From: Cyanobacteria bacterium UBA7753 | GTDB taxonomy: Bacteria > Cyanobacteriota > Vampirovibrionia > Gastranaerophilales > Gastranaerophilaceae | Reading direction: 5' to 3' | DNA length: 64,000 nucleotides | Assembly: GCA_002481545.1 (NCBI GenBank) | Contig: DLEF01000057.1 | Location: forward strand, 1-64,000 | Program-made: the position numbers and the translations under genes | Notes under the pieces: generated by a model | The model's input: the letters and a program-made list of their open reading frames with translations, nothing else | What the model was told of the DNA's origin: nothing | The model's database searches: none | Shown: positions 26,199 to 35,783 of the stretch, in pieces | How positions within the stretch are numbered: position 1 is the first letter of the stretch | Layout of the letters: the number at the start of each line of letters is the position of its first letter

Positions 26199-26637
26199 TC
26201 TGTTTAATCACCTCATATACGGCTACAGCTACCGAATTTGATAAATTCAGGCTTCTTTGTCCTTCTTTCATAGGCAAAGTAACCGCAGTATCCCTTGTTA
26301 CATATTCTTTTGGCAAACCCCTTGATTCGGGACCGAATACCAAAAAATCTCCGTCTTTATACTTTACATCAGTATATAATTTTTTGCTCTTTGTTGTCAA
26401 ATAGTAAAATGTAGCCTCGGGAAATCTCTCCTGCAAATCTTCTATCGTGTGCACTCTCTCAATATGCACGCTGTCCCAATAATCAAGCCCCGCATGTTTA
26501 GTGTATTTATCAGAGAGAGAAAAACCGAGTTTCCCTATCAAATACAAATCGGCACCCGTACATGCGCATAATCTTGCAATATTACCCGTATTTTGAGGGA
26601 TTTCAGGTTCATACAAAGCTACATTAATCGTTGCCAT
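26188..26637 (-). CDS. trmL: tRNA (cytidine/uridine-34 2'-O)-methyltransferase TrmL
   Basis: 149 residues, minimal SPOUT methyltransferase. Motifs: ALYEPEIPQNTGNIARLCACTGA at the N-terminus, LVFGPESRGLP and the knot segment LPMKEGQRSLNLSNSVAVAVYE. Methylates the wobble ribose of certain tRNA-Leu in species studied. The ATG at 26637 comes one base after the pgsA stop; an in-frame ATG further up lies inside pgsA and adds eight unlikely residues. Confidence 0.92.
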   Translation of the reverse strand: MATINVALYEPEIPQNTGNIARLCACTGADLYLIGKLGFSLSDKYTKHAGLDYWDSVHIERVHTIEDLQERFPEATFYYLTTKSKKLYTDVKYKDGDFLVFGPESRGLPKEYVTRDTAVTLPMKEGQRSLNLSNSVAVAVYEVIKQNGI

Positions 26638-26638
26638 A

Positions 26639-27241
26639 TTATGCCTTAGCCTCGCTGTCACCTACAACATATTTTGCCTCAAGTACTACAGGCAACCCTC
26701 TGACTACGCAAAGAACGATTGCGATTATTGCTAACCAGTAACCCAATCTGTACATAGGACCTGAATAAGCCTCTAAGCAAGGTACCTGAGATGCGATAAT
26801 AACGATAAACGCCAAAACTTTAGCTACGGCATAAGTTATTCTCATAAACTTTGAGCCCGTTATCCATTTGCATATAGGATTACGCTGCATACCAAACGGA
26901 GTTAATCCCTTTTCCATAGCAGCACTTCTTATCGTATCCGTTATAAAACCTCTTGTTAAAGCGACAAGCGGGAACCATAAAGGAAGTAAATCCATATAAG
27001 CAAATACTACCCAATAAGTGTTCTCAACGATTCTGTCACTCATAATATCCAACAGAGCACCAAGTTTTGATTGCTCGTTAAGCTTTCTTGCCAAATATCC
27101 GTCCAATCCGTCCAGTGAAAATGCAAGTATTGTCAAAACCAATGCCCAAATACCCGCCGTAGAACTGTCGGTGAATACAACAAATAAATATACACCTATG
27201 AACATCAAAAATACTCTGAATATTGTTACAAAATTAGCCAA
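26639..27241 (-). CDS. pgsA: CDP-alcohol phosphatidyltransferase (PgsA-like)
   Basis: 200 residues, about five membrane helices. The family signature D-x2-D-G-x2-A-R-x8-G-x3-D-x3-D is complete in DGLDGYLARKLNEQSKLG followed by ALLDIMSDR. It most likely makes phosphatidylglycerol-phosphate from CDP-diacylglycerol (supplied by cdsA). A TTG start at 27241 is chosen because AAGGAG lies six bases upstream; the longer frame reads through an intergenic repeat at 27270-27297 and is rejected. Confidence 0.88.
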   Translation of the reverse strand: MANFVTIFRVFLMFIGVYLFVVFTDSSTAGIWALVLTILAFSLDGLDGYLARKLNEQSKLGALLDIMSDRIVENTYWVVFAYMDLLPLWFPLVALTRGFITDTIRSAAMEKGLTPFGMQRNPICKWITGSKFMRITYAVAKVLAFIVIIASQVPCLEAYSGPMYRLGYWLAIIAIVLCVVRGLPVVLEAKYVVGDSEAKA

Positions 27242-27269
27242 TTTTATCTCCTTATTATTTATTTTATAG

Positions 27270-27297
27270 CGTTGGTGCGGTGGTGACCGCACCCTAC
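27270..27297. repeat. Palindromic repeat, family B, single copy
   Basis: CGTT followed by GGTGCGGTGGTGACCGCACC and CCTAC. This matches the left end of the 15761-15899 element including the preceding CGTT, with one change. No inverted partner is seen nearby, so it is a solo end. It lies just upstream of pgsA. Confidence 0.75.
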
Positions 27298-27370
27298 ACT
27301 TTTATTTAATTCGTAATTCATTATGTCATTGTCAGGCAGTGCCTGACCTACATACTAGGAGCATTACTCT

Positions 27371-28387
27371 TTATTTGCCCCGTTTTTGTTTTGTTCTTGA
27401 AAGAGCGAAACTCTTTTTGTCTAACTTAGCCAAGTCACCGCCAAGCATTACTTTTTCAGCTTCTTCCAAAATCTTGGTTACATTGTAGCCGTTTTCTCCG
27501 TCAGAACGAGCCTTGTGACCTTGTTCACAACATCTGATGAAGTGTTGGCATTCCAACTTCAACGGTTCAATCTCTAAGTAATCTACAGGAATATCCTGTG
27601 CCTTGCCCTCAGCGAAGTTATCATACAAGGTCAACTTGTTTTCAGGTACCGTATCATCCATTATTGCGGTTGCCTTAGTACCTCTGACAAGCAATTTTAC
27701 ATATTTTTGAGGGGTAATCCAACTATCGGAAATATAGCCGATTACACCGTCTTCAAACTCGATACAAATATGGGTTATATCCATAATAACGTTCTTTTCG
27801 GTTGAACATCCGACAGCAGACATAACTCTTACAGGGTGTTTGCCTGTTACATAAGATATCATTGAAACATCATGCGGAGCCAAATCCCACATAACACTTC
27901 TGTCGTTTTTGAAATAGTTAACATTCAATCTGTCACTTTGAGCGTAAACGACATCACCCAACTTACCCTCTTCAATCAACATTTTCAATCTGTTTACTGC
28001 AGGGTGATATAAAAGCAAGTGACCTACCATAAGAATAAGCCCTTTTTCGTTTGCTAAATCCATAAGGTCTTTAGCTTCTTGTGCAACGGTTGAGATAGGT
28101 TTTTCAACATAAACGTTTTTACCTGCCTCAAGCATCTTTTTAACAATACCGTAGTGAGTATGGCTCGGAGTAACAACCGCAACACAAGTAATTTCAGGAT
28201 TATCTATAATCTCTTGCATATCACTTATAACATTTACTGTAGGATACAGTGTTTTTATCTTCTTTCTTGTTTCTTCATCTAAATCACATACCGTATCAAG
28301 TACGTTCAAATTAAAGAAGTTACGGACAATGTTCTTTCCCCACATTCCGTATCCGATTACCGCTACTCTTGCTTTCTTATGCTGCAT
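27371..28387 (-). CDS. Gfo/Idh/MocA-family oxidoreductase
   Basis: 338 residues. N-terminal Rossmann fold (VAVIGYGMWGKNIVRNF), the conserved EKPIS catalytic lysine box, and the second domain with WDLAPHDVSMISYV. The pattern resembles oxidoreductases acting on UDP-sugar acids (WlbA-like) or related sugars, but the substrate is not determinable. Ends in a basic tail (SRTKQKRGK). Sits 3' of panC in a minus-strand series. Confidence 0.85.
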   Translation of the reverse strand: MQHKKARVAVIGYGMWGKNIVRNFFNLNVLDTVCDLDEETRKKIKTLYPTVNVISDMQEIIDNPEITCVAVVTPSHTHYGIVKKMLEAGKNVYVEKPISTVAQEAKDLMDLANEKGLILMVGHLLLYHPAVNRLKMLIEEGKLGDVVYAQSDRLNVNYFKNDRSVMWDLAPHDVSMISYVTGKHPVRVMSAVGCSTEKNVIMDITHICIEFEDGVIGYISDSWITPQKYVKLLVRGTKATAIMDDTVPENKLTLYDNFAEGKAQDIPVDYLEIEPLKLECQHFIRCCEQGHKARSDGENGYNVTKILEEAEKVMLGGDLAKLDKKSFALSRTKQKRGK

Positions 28388-28456
28388 ATTATTTACCTCT
28401 GTTCATTCCCTCTTGTCAGGGAACCACCCCCTGACTCTTATTGTTTGTGCTCTGAC

Positions 28457-29311
28457 TTATTTCAACAAAATATTATCTATAAGTCTTACTCCGTGTACTC
28501 TGCAAGCTATCAGAACTAACGTATTGTCATCAGCCTTTGTTTTATCTTCCAAATTGTCTTTGTCAACAAATTCAAGATATTCCAAATCATGATTTTCATT
28601 CAAAAACTTTAACGAAGTTTCTTTTAGTGCAGAAATATCTGTTATGCCTTTATTATAGCATGCTTTGATATTATTCAAAATTTGGCTTAATGCAAGCGCA
28701 TCAACCTTACCTTTTTCATCCAAATATTTATTTCTCGATGAGAGTGCCAACCCTGACGGTTCTCTGACAATCGGGCATTCAATCAATTCAATCGGAACAT
28801 TCAAATCATGAACCATTTTATTCAAAATAATAAACTGTTGTGCGTCTTTTTGACCGAAAAATCCGTAATCCGCTTGTGTAATATTAAACAATTTCATTAC
28901 AACGGTACAAACCCCGTCAAAGTGTCCTACTCTTGTTTTTCCGCATAATTTATTTACATAAAAATACGGAGGCGCAACATATGTCAAAGTATCATTTGAA
29001 AGTCTCTGACCTTTACCGTACATCTCATCTGGTGACGGAGCAAAGATTATATCAGCTCCTATCCCTTCTGCCAATTTAACATCAGCGTCCAATGTTCTCG
29101 GATATTTGTCATAATCTTCCGCAGGTCCGAACTGGATGGGGTTTACAAATACGGATACAACTACTTTATCACATTTTTCAACTGCTTTTTTAATCAGTGA
29201 TGCATGTCCTGCATGCAACGCACCCATTGTAGGAACAACCCCTACAGTCAAACCTTCTTTTTTCCATTGTTTTACATTATCTCTGACTTCTTTTATTGTA
29301 TGTACTAACAT
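28457..29311 (-). CDS. panC: Pantothenate synthetase
   Basis: 284 residues. Cytidylyltransferase-like fold: VPTMGALHAGHASLIKKA (HxGH type), VVVSVFVNPIQFGPAEDYDKYPRT, GHFDGVCTVVMKLFNI, PIVREPSGLALSSRNKYL. It joins pantoate and beta-alanine with ATP to give pantothenate. Start overlaps the panB stop by seven bases, so the two are co-translated. Confidence 0.97.
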   Translation of the reverse strand: MLVHTIKEVRDNVKQWKKEGLTVGVVPTMGALHAGHASLIKKAVEKCDKVVVSVFVNPIQFGPAEDYDKYPRTLDADVKLAEGIGADIIFAPSPDEMYGKGQRLSNDTLTYVAPPYFYVNKLCGKTRVGHFDGVCTVVMKLFNITQADYGFFGQKDAQQFIILNKMVHDLNVPIELIECPIVREPSGLALSSRNKYLDEKGKVDALALSQILNNIKACYNKGITDISALKETSLKFLNENHDLEYLEFVDKDNLEDKTKADDNTLVLIACRVHGVRLIDNILLK

Positions 29312-30156
29312 AAAGCTGCCTCTTTTTTCAATTTTTCATTCTCATCTTCTTTGAGATTAAACACTTCATTCTCAGACGGATAATCACCAGATTTCACGTC
29401 TTCACAATATCTTTTTACCGCATCAAGTATAACTGATTTCATATCAGCGTATTTTCTCACAAACTTAGGTTGATAATCCGAGAATTTACCCAACATATCA
29501 TCAGAGACAAGGACTTGTCCCGAGCAATACTTTCCTGCGCCTATACTTATTGTCGGAATATGAATATTTTCCGTAATATATTTTGCTGCTTCCTCAGGAA
29601 CCATCTCCAACACAATGGCGAATGCTCCGACCTCTTCCAACTTTTTAGCCTTTTCAAGAAGTTCCTTAACGGCATCAACATTCTTCCCTTGGATAGCATG
29701 CCCGCCTATGGTATTTATTGATTGAGGCGTAAAACCGAGGTGTCCTAATACAGGAATACCAGCATCAATACAACGTCTCATAACTTTCAAAAGATAATCG
29801 TTGCAACCCTCTATCTTTACGGCATTAGCTCCTGCCTTCAACATATCACCGCAATTTTTGATTGCATCCTCAACGGATATGTTATAGCTCATAAACGGCA
29901 TATCACCAATAACAAAGGCTCTGTTTACACCTCTCGCAACCGCTCCCACAAATATCAACATTTCATTCATAGAAACAGATTGAGTTGACTCATAGCCCAA
30001 GGCTACATTTGCAAGAGAATCACCGACTAAGATTATATCTGCACCCGCCTCATCTATATATTTAGCGGTTGAATAGTCATACGCTGTCAAAACGGCTATT
30101 TTTTCACCGTTGTCTTTCATCTTTTGTATAGTTTTTACGTTTACCTTCTTGATCAT
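29305..30156 (-). CDS. panB: Ketopantoate hydroxymethyltransferase
   Basis: 283 residues, TIM barrel. Motifs: AVLTAYDYSTAKYIDEAGADIILVGDSLANVALGY (metal ligand D) and the PVLGHLGFTPQSI segment, plus IGIGAGKYCSGQVLV-like SIGAGKYCSGQVLV. First step of pantothenate synthesis from ketoisovalerate; pairs with panC. No ketopantoate reductase is nearby. Confidence 0.97.
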   Translation of the reverse strand: MIKKVNVKTIQKMKDNGEKIAVLTAYDYSTAKYIDEAGADIILVGDSLANVALGYESTQSVSMNEMLIFVGAVARGVNRAFVIGDMPFMSYNISVEDAIKNCGDMLKAGANAVKIEGCNDYLLKVMRRCIDAGIPVLGHLGFTPQSINTIGGHAIQGKNVDAVKELLEKAKKLEEVGAFAIVLEMVPEEAAKYITENIHIPTISIGAGKYCSGQVLVSDDMLGKFSDYQPKFVRKYADMKSVILDAVKRYCEDVKSGDYPSENEVFNLKEDENEKLKKEAALC

Positions 30157-30176
30157 AATAATTCTCTTATTTTTTA

Positions 30177-31532
30177 TTATTTATTATTTTTGTTTTTGCC
30201 GAACAAACGTCTGAACCAACGTTTTCTTTGTTCTTTCTTTATTGTCTTTCTATACCAAATGTAAACAGCTCTGGCAACACGAGAAGAACTGTGCCTTACC
30301 AATCCGTCTTTGCATTTGTCTTCCTCAAGCAAATTAGCCGATACCAATTTTACACCAGTAGGAGTCAGATTTTCATTATCCAACACTACAGGGAATGAAT
30401 TGTGTTTAGCGTATGCTGGAGAGATGTTTTTCGGAATATTGTTATTAACCAAAACCGCATCCAAAACATCTTTAGAGCCTGCGTGAGTCAAAATAGCATT
30501 AACGTGGCTTGATACGGAATAATTATCCGTTTCCCCCGGCTGAGTCATAATGTTACAAACATAAATCTTTTTAGCCTTAGCCTTTGCAACGGCTTGTGCA
30601 ATTTCTTTAACAAGCAGGTTAGGAATAACACTTGTATAAAGACTGCCCGGTCCCATAACGATTAAATCGGCATTCTTTATAGCATCTAATGCTTCAGGCA
30701 AAGCCTTACAATCAGCAGGTTCCGTAAATAATCTTTTGATTTTACCTTTAGCCTCAGGAATAGAAGATTCACCATGGATAATTCTTCCGTCTTCAATCTC
30801 TGCTGCGAGTTTCATATCATCTAATGTTGCAGGCAAAACTCTGCCTCTGATACAAAGTACGTTTGAAGATTCCTTAATAGCACCTACCAGATTACCCGTA
30901 ATAGCACAAAGTGCAGTCAAGAACAGGTTCCCGAAACTGTGTCCTTTTAAGCCTTCACCCATATCAAATCTGTATTGGAACAACTTTGTGAACAAGTCTT
31001 CATCATCCGCAAGAGCTGCGATACAATTTCTGATATCTCCCGGAGGAAGTACACCCATCTCTTCTCTCAAACGTCCCGAACTACCGCCGTCATCACCCAC
31101 GGTAACGATAGCAGTAATGTTATTTGTAATTTTCTTTAAGCCTCTGAGTAACATAGAAAGTCCTGTTCCACCGCCTATTGCAACGACTCTCGGGCCTTTG
31201 TTTAATTTTTTACGTTTATATAATGTTTCAAGTACGTTTTCTTTTTCTTTTTCACTGTGAATATCCAGCATGGAAAGGTTTGTTCTCTGCCATCCTTTAA
31301 AGAAACATATTGCACCCAATACAATTGCAATAGCCGCAACAACATCCGCATTGACGGAAGTTTTAATATCAATTAAATAGTGATAAACCTGTACAGGATC
31401 CGACAAAGTCAAAATTCCCGCGATGATAAGCAATGCCCCGAAAAATATCAGTGCAAACCAACGTTTTATTTCTAACCCCGGAATCAACCATCCTGCAGTT
31501 TTAGGGATTCTATTCTTAAATATATTTTTCAT
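30177..31532 (-). CDS. yvcK: YvcK/GlmR-like UDP-GlcNAc-binding regulator
   Basis: 451 residues. Two membrane helices at the N-terminus (about 25-45 and 60-80) precede the YvcK/CofD-like domain: VVAIGGGTGLSMLLRGLK, TVGDDGGSSGRLREEMG, PPGDIRNCIAAL. In Bacillus the soluble protein binds UDP-GlcNAc and tunes wall precursor synthesis. The membrane anchor is an N-terminal addition seen in some lineages. Tail is basic. It lies 20 bases upstream of panB. Confidence 0.87.
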   Translation of the reverse strand: MKNIFKNRIPKTAGWLIPGLEIKRWFALIFFGALLIIAGILTLSDPVQVYHYLIDIKTSVNADVVAAIAIVLGAICFFKGWQRTNLSMLDIHSEKEKENVLETLYKRKKLNKGPRVVAIGGGTGLSMLLRGLKKITNNITAIVTVGDDGGSSGRLREEMGVLPPGDIRNCIAALADDEDLFTKLFQYRFDMGEGLKGHSFGNLFLTALCAITGNLVGAIKESSNVLCIRGRVLPATLDDMKLAAEIEDGRIIHGESSIPEAKGKIKRLFTEPADCKALPEALDAIKNADLIVMGPGSLYTSVIPNLLVKEIAQAVAKAKAKKIYVCNIMTQPGETDNYSVSSHVNAILTHAGSKDVLDAVLVNNNIPKNISPAYAKHNSFPVVLDNENLTPTGVKLVSANLLEEDKCKDGLVRHSSSRVARAVYIWYRKTIKKEQRKRWFRRLFGKNKNNK

Positions 31533-31586
31533 ACTCTCATATCCTTTTAATATAAACTAACCACTTTTGTAAATATTATTATATTC

Positions 31587-32381
31587 TTATTCTACCCAGC
31601 CTGATGCCTTTACTCTGCCGTATCTTACAGGTTCAGGAGAAATTAGGCTGTGTGCTCTCTGTATTATTTCCAACGAATTAGGATACTTATTGCTAAAATG
31701 TATAGAATCTATATTAGCAACAGTTAAACCGTTAGAAGAATTGTTAACCTGAGAAGAATGCAAAATCGTCTGTAAGCGTTTCATGCAAGCTTCCGTATCG
31801 GTAATATCAGGTAAACTCCACTCTATCCCAAGATTTTGATTATACTGCTTGTCGATAATAATTTCTTCACAAACAGGTATTTTTACATAATCTGCTATTT
31901 TTTCAATAATATCGCCTGATGCCCCGCAGTATGTAAGCCATTGCGAGCATTTTTGGATTGCTCTTGCAATAACCGTTGCAAATCTGAAATCCTGTGCTGC
32001 TTTCTTATACATAGCTCCGTGAGGTCTTACATGTTCAATCTCCAAGTGATATGCTTTTGCAAAAGACATCAGTGCCCCGACTTGATATATAACAAGAGCT
32101 TCCAACTCATCATCAGTCAAGTCCATTTCACGATAACCGAAACCTTGGATATCGGCAAATCCGATATGAGCCCCGATTACAAGATTTTTTTCTTTTGCTG
32201 CAAGCAACGCCTTTCTGATTGTTTGCGGATCGCCCGCGTGAGCCCCGCATGATATATTAACCGATGATACATAGTCAAGAATGCTGTATTCGGAATTATT
32301 CTTATAAACCCCGTATCCTTGCGCCAAATCACAGTTAAAATCTAAACTTTTTATACTTTTTCTTACAGGTGTTTTTGTCAT
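31587..32381 (-). CDS. LamB/YcsF family protein (PxpA-like)
   Basis: 264 residues. Motifs of the 5-oxoprolinase subunit A / YcsF family: LDFNCDLAQGYGVY, VNISCGAHAGDPQTI, LVIGAHIGFAD, HVRPHGAMYKKAAQ. In Bacillus PxpA works with PxpB and PxpC to open 5-oxoproline; neither partner is present here and the C-terminal half is divergent, so substrate and complex are uncertain. It seems to lead the minus-strand series toward nnrD. Confidence 0.78.
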   Translation of the reverse strand: MTKTPVRKSIKSLDFNCDLAQGYGVYKNNSEYSILDYVSSVNISCGAHAGDPQTIRKALLAAKEKNLVIGAHIGFADIQGFGYREMDLTDDELEALVIYQVGALMSFAKAYHLEIEHVRPHGAMYKKAAQDFRFATVIARAIQKCSQWLTYCGASGDIIEKIADYVKIPVCEEIIIDKQYNQNLGIEWSLPDITDTEACMKRLQTILHSSQVNNSSNGLTVANIDSIHFSNKYPNSLEIIQRAHSLISPEPVRYGRVKASGWVE

Positions 32382-32640
32382 CTGTCATTCTCCCATTATC
32401 TACCATACAATTATACAACTAAAAGAAAATTAGAAAAGTACGGAGGGGGTAAAGGGGTAAATATATAAGAGAGAATACGCATATTGTTAAAGAATTATAA
32501 AATAATGGTAATAAATATCTCTCAAAAACAGATAGCGACATGGTTTCCGTAACATTTCGTAATAAAAAAACGAAAAAAGGCAAGTTTCGCGGAAAAAAAT
32601 ACTTTATTAAAGTAAGAGTTAAGTATATTTTGGGAATATT

Positions 32641-34740
32641 ATGTTAGAAAACGTAAGATACGGAACAAATTCAAATATTTCAACAGACGATACGAGGATT
32701 AAATCGCCTAATTTTGCTTCGCCTTCATTTGCTGCAAATCCTCAAAATACTGTCGATACAACTCCGCAAGCAGATACTTACAGCCCTAATCAGGCTAATC
32801 CTGCTAATCCGAACGAACCAAAAGAAATGGGATTCGGTGAAAAATTAGCAAAGTATATTATACCGACAGGTTTGGTACTTAACTACGGTACAAAAGTATT
32901 TGATAAAGCATGTGGCGGCGAATACGATAAGAGCATACTCGGCAAACTCGGACGCTGGGGCGATTCATTATCAGAAAAATTAAAAGATAACAAATTGGCT
33001 CAAGGTATCAAAAAACACGTATCTTCCGCTAAAACTAAATTAAATAATTTTGTAAGCAGACATGAAACATTAAGTACTATGCGTGATATGCATACGAACC
33101 CTGAATGTACAATGGTTACAAGTTTCCTTGAAACTCAAAAAGAAGCAGATTTAAAGGAAGCTACAAATAAATTAGAAAAATTCATCAATGACGGTCCTAA
33201 ATCATTAAAAGATGCAGGTGCAACTAAAGATGAAATAAAAGCATTCACTAATAAATACGGTGCTAATGCTTTAGAAGAATTTCAAAAACAAAAAATGTTC
33301 TCTAATCCGGGAGCAATTCCGAAAGGTGTTTCTTTAAAAGATTTAAGAATGCAATATTTTGGATTAGATGAAGCAAAATTAAACAGTTTAAAAAGTAATC
33401 CTGAAAAATATGCAAAAGAAATAGAAAAACTTTTAGGAGATGCTAAAGAATTATCTCCTAAGATGAGTACTTATTTGAATAAATTGCTTGCAATGAGCAA
33501 ACCTACAACAAAGTTAGGCAGACTCTTCCCTAAAATGGCAAAACTCGGTATGAGAGGTTTGACATTCGGCGGCGGATTTTGGAACTCGATGTTTATTGCA
33601 ATGTTCCTCGGAGACGCAGTTAAAAATACCGTTGATGCTCCAAAAGATCAAAAAGTTTCAACAGCTGTAAACGGACTCTTTGATGCTGTAGCTTGGGTTG
33701 TTTCAATGCCTTTGGCTTTGAAAGGTATGCACGCTTTGGGCGGGCTCAAGAACCTCGGCAGAACCAAAGCTCAAAATGAAGGATTCAAAAAAGAGTTTAA
33801 TCTCTTAAAAGAAGCAGTTAAAAACGGTACATTCACGTATGATAAAACAAAATATAAAAATGCTCAAGACGCTGTAAAAGCTGCGCATAACGCTCTTAAT
33901 ACAAAGTATGCAGGTGCAGAAGTCAAAGGATTCAAAAAAGTATTAAAGGGTATCGGTAAATTCTTAAGCGTAGGTCTTGAACAAACTCCTGTTATAAAAG
34001 ACTCAACAAAAGGATTAAAATTCTCTGAAAAAGCAGGAGTAATGTTGAAGAATATCGGTCGTAAAATAAAAGTAAACGGACCGAAAAACATGCTCGGTTA
34101 TCCTTTGAGATTTGCTCTCTATATGCTCGCATTCCAACCTGTAGTTGATAAAATCTTCAAAGCACCTCTTAATGCAATCTTCGGAAAACCTTATGATCCT
34201 GAAGAAATAAAAGAAAAACAGGAAAAAGAAGACAAAAGATTAGCAGATGTTTATGCAAACAGAACTCCAAGTTTGATTGAAGCATACGGACATCAAGATC
34301 CTAACGCAACTGAAGGACTCAAAAACATAAATGAAAACGATTTAGCTGATAATAATTTAATCAAACAAACATTGAAAGAGAACAATGCTCTTCCGCCAAA
34401 ATCAGCAGCAACCCCTGCAGGTTCTCCTAATGAACCTCAAATTGTAAACGGAGTACAAATCAATACAATAAACGGTGACAAACCGTATATGCCTGAAAAT
34501 ACTCAACCGAACGGACAAACTCCGGCTCAAGGTCAAAATCCTTACGGCCCGAAAGATCCAAATCAAAGCGATATAGATGTTCAACCGAGAACATACGTTC
34601 CTCAATTAGACGGATTTAACGTCAAATACGGCGATCCTGCACAGGCTCAAACAAATGCGGAAGCTCAAAAAGTATATGACGCAATGACCAAAACAGAAGA
34701 AGACGTTAACAAATTCATCGCTAACGGTTATCAAAAATAA
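32641..34740 (+). CDS. Large protein of unknown function
   Basis: 699 residues, not recognised. The first about 60 residues are disordered (Asn/Pro/Thr/Ser-rich). The central part (about 65-530) is Lys-rich and helical, with two or three hydrophobic stretches (WNSMFIAMFLGDAV, DAVAWVVSMPLALKGMHALGG, YPLRFALYMLAFQPVVDKIF) that could insert in a membrane. The last about 140 residues are Pro/Asn/Gln-rich and disordered. No signal peptide, no catalytic motif. A 259-base upstream gap separates it from pxpA on the other strand. The layout is compatible with a secreted or membrane-acting protein, which is only a guess. Confidence 0.7.
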   Translation: MLENVRYGTNSNISTDDTRIKSPNFASPSFAANPQNTVDTTPQADTYSPNQANPANPNEPKEMGFGEKLAKYIIPTGLVLNYGTKVFDKACGGEYDKSILGKLGRWGDSLSEKLKDNKLAQGIKKHVSSAKTKLNNFVSRHETLSTMRDMHTNPECTMVTSFLETQKEADLKEATNKLEKFINDGPKSLKDAGATKDEIKAFTNKYGANALEEFQKQKMFSNPGAIPKGVSLKDLRMQYFGLDEAKLNSLKSNPEKYAKEIEKLLGDAKELSPKMSTYLNKLLAMSKPTTKLGRLFPKMAKLGMRGLTFGGGFWNSMFIAMFLGDAVKNTVDAPKDQKVSTAVNGLFDAVAWVVSMPLALKGMHALGGLKNLGRTKAQNEGFKKEFNLLKEAVKNGTFTYDKTKYKNAQDAVKAAHNALNTKYAGAEVKGFKKVLKGIGKFLSVGLEQTPVIKDSTKGLKFSEKAGVMLKNIGRKIKVNGPKNMLGYPLRFALYMLAFQPVVDKIFKAPLNAIFGKPYDPEEIKEKQEKEDKRLADVYANRTPSLIEAYGHQDPNATEGLKNINENDLADNNLIKQTLKENNALPPKSAATPAGSPNEPQIVNGVQINTINGDKPYMPENTQPNGQTPAQGQNPYGPKDPNQSDIDVQPRTYVPQLDGFNVKYGDPAQAQTNAEAQKVYDAMTKTEEDVNKFIANGYQK

Positions 34741-34844
34741 ATTGTCTGATTTATCGATATTAAAATAATGTAAAATTTCCGTGAATTTTAAATATTTATA
34801 CTATACTAAAATAGTTAAAGTATTTAAAAATCGGGAGAGTTAAA

Positions 34845-35654
34845 ATGATTGATAAAACAGCAATTATAGATCCTTCTGCCGTTATTGATGATACGGCAAT
34901 CATAGGACCGCACGTTATAATCGGAAAGAATGTAAAAATAGGCGCACGCACAAGAGTAATCGCAGATGCTTATATTGAATACGCAGAAATCGGCGAAGAT
35001 TGTACAATAAGCCCGTTTTCAACAATTGGTACCGAGCCTCAAGACTTAGGCTATAAAGGCGAAGAAACCAAGGTTGTAATCGGAAACGGCACAATTATTA
35101 AAGAAAACGTAACTATCCACAGAGCTGCAGCATGCGGAGACTTTACAACAAGAGTCGGAAACAAATGCTTACTCATGGTCGGAACTCACGTTGCTCATAA
35201 CTGCGTCTTAGAAGATGAAGTTATCTTGGCTAACCTCGTAACACTCGGCGGACACATCCATGTAGGATTCGGAGCTTTCGTCGGCGGAATGAGCGTATTC
35301 CACCAAAATATCAGAATCGGTAAAATGTCTATCGTTAGCGGTTTCTCCGCAGCTCGTCAAGACATTCTTCCGTACTCTAAAGGTGAAGGCAGACCTCCTG
35401 TAGCAAGAGGCTTAAACGTAGTTGCCCTTAAACGCAGAGGCTACTCAATGGAAGATATCAACATTGCAAAACACGCTTTTGAATTGTTGATTTCCGAAAA
35501 ATACAACACAACTCAAGCAATAGAACAAATTTATGCCGACGGCAAAATAAATTCACTTGTAGAAGATATGATTGAGTTTGTAAAAACTTCAAAAAGAGGC
35601 GTAACCTTGAGAAACCACAAAAAAGGCTACAGAGCACTAAAAGAAGAAGACTAA
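34845..35654 (+). CDS. lpxA: UDP-N-acetylglucosamine acyltransferase LpxA
   Basis: 269 residues. Left-handed beta-helix hexapeptide repeats (IIGPHVIIGKNVKIGAR) and the LpxA catalytic box GTHVAHNCVLED (His118), then TLGGHIHVGFGAFVGGMSVFHQN; a helical C-terminal domain follows. First committed step of lipid A synthesis, so the cell has a lipopolysaccharide outer membrane. It stands alone, away from lpxD/fabZ/lpxB. GGGAGAG lies before the ATG, with two overlapping TATACT boxes at 34797-34807 further up. Confidence 0.94.
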   Translation: MIDKTAIIDPSAVIDDTAIIGPHVIIGKNVKIGARTRVIADAYIEYAEIGEDCTISPFSTIGTEPQDLGYKGEETKVVIGNGTIIKENVTIHRAAACGDFTTRVGNKCLLMVGTHVAHNCVLEDEVILANLVTLGGHIHVGFGAFVGGMSVFHQNIRIGKMSIVSGFSAARQDILPYSKGEGRPPVARGLNVVALKRRGYSMEDINIAKHAFELLISEKYNTTQAIEQIYADGKINSLVEDMIEFVKTSKRGVTLRNHKKGYRALKEED

Positions 35655-35672
35655 TAAAATATTTATTATACA

Positions 35673-35709
35673 AAAAAGGCGTGAGATGAAAAACATCTCC
35701 CGCCTTTTT
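35673..35709. terminator. Bidirectional terminator between lpxA and rpoC2
   Basis: A stem GGCG-(T)-GAGATG / CATCTC-CGCC with one bulged base has an AAAAA loop. A-rich sequence precedes it and TTTTT follows, so it can end transcripts of lpxA on the plus strand and of the rpo operon on the minus strand. Confidence 0.85.
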
Positions 35710-35727
35710 ATTACCCACAAAATAAAT

Positions 35728-35754
35728 GAAGCCGAATGATATACATTCGACTTC
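35728..35754. terminator. Second hairpin downstream of rpoC2
   Basis: GAAG-C-CGAATG / CATTCG-A-CTTC with one mismatch and loop ATATA, lying 30 bases past the rpoC2 stop. On the plus strand ATTTTTATTTTT follows; on the minus strand the T-tract is weaker. Likely works together with the hairpin at 35673-35709. Confidence 0.55.
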
Positions 35755-35783
35755 ATTTTTATTTTTAAACCGTTACGGTTTTA

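Noticed and set aside
27242..27292. Longer pgsA start
   Set aside because: The extension translates the family-B repeat, and AAGGAG lies just before the TTG at 27241.
32382..32640. Riboswitch or small RNA in the pxpA-32641 gap
   Set aside because: AT-rich, divergent-promoter region without a recognisable aptamer or stable stem.
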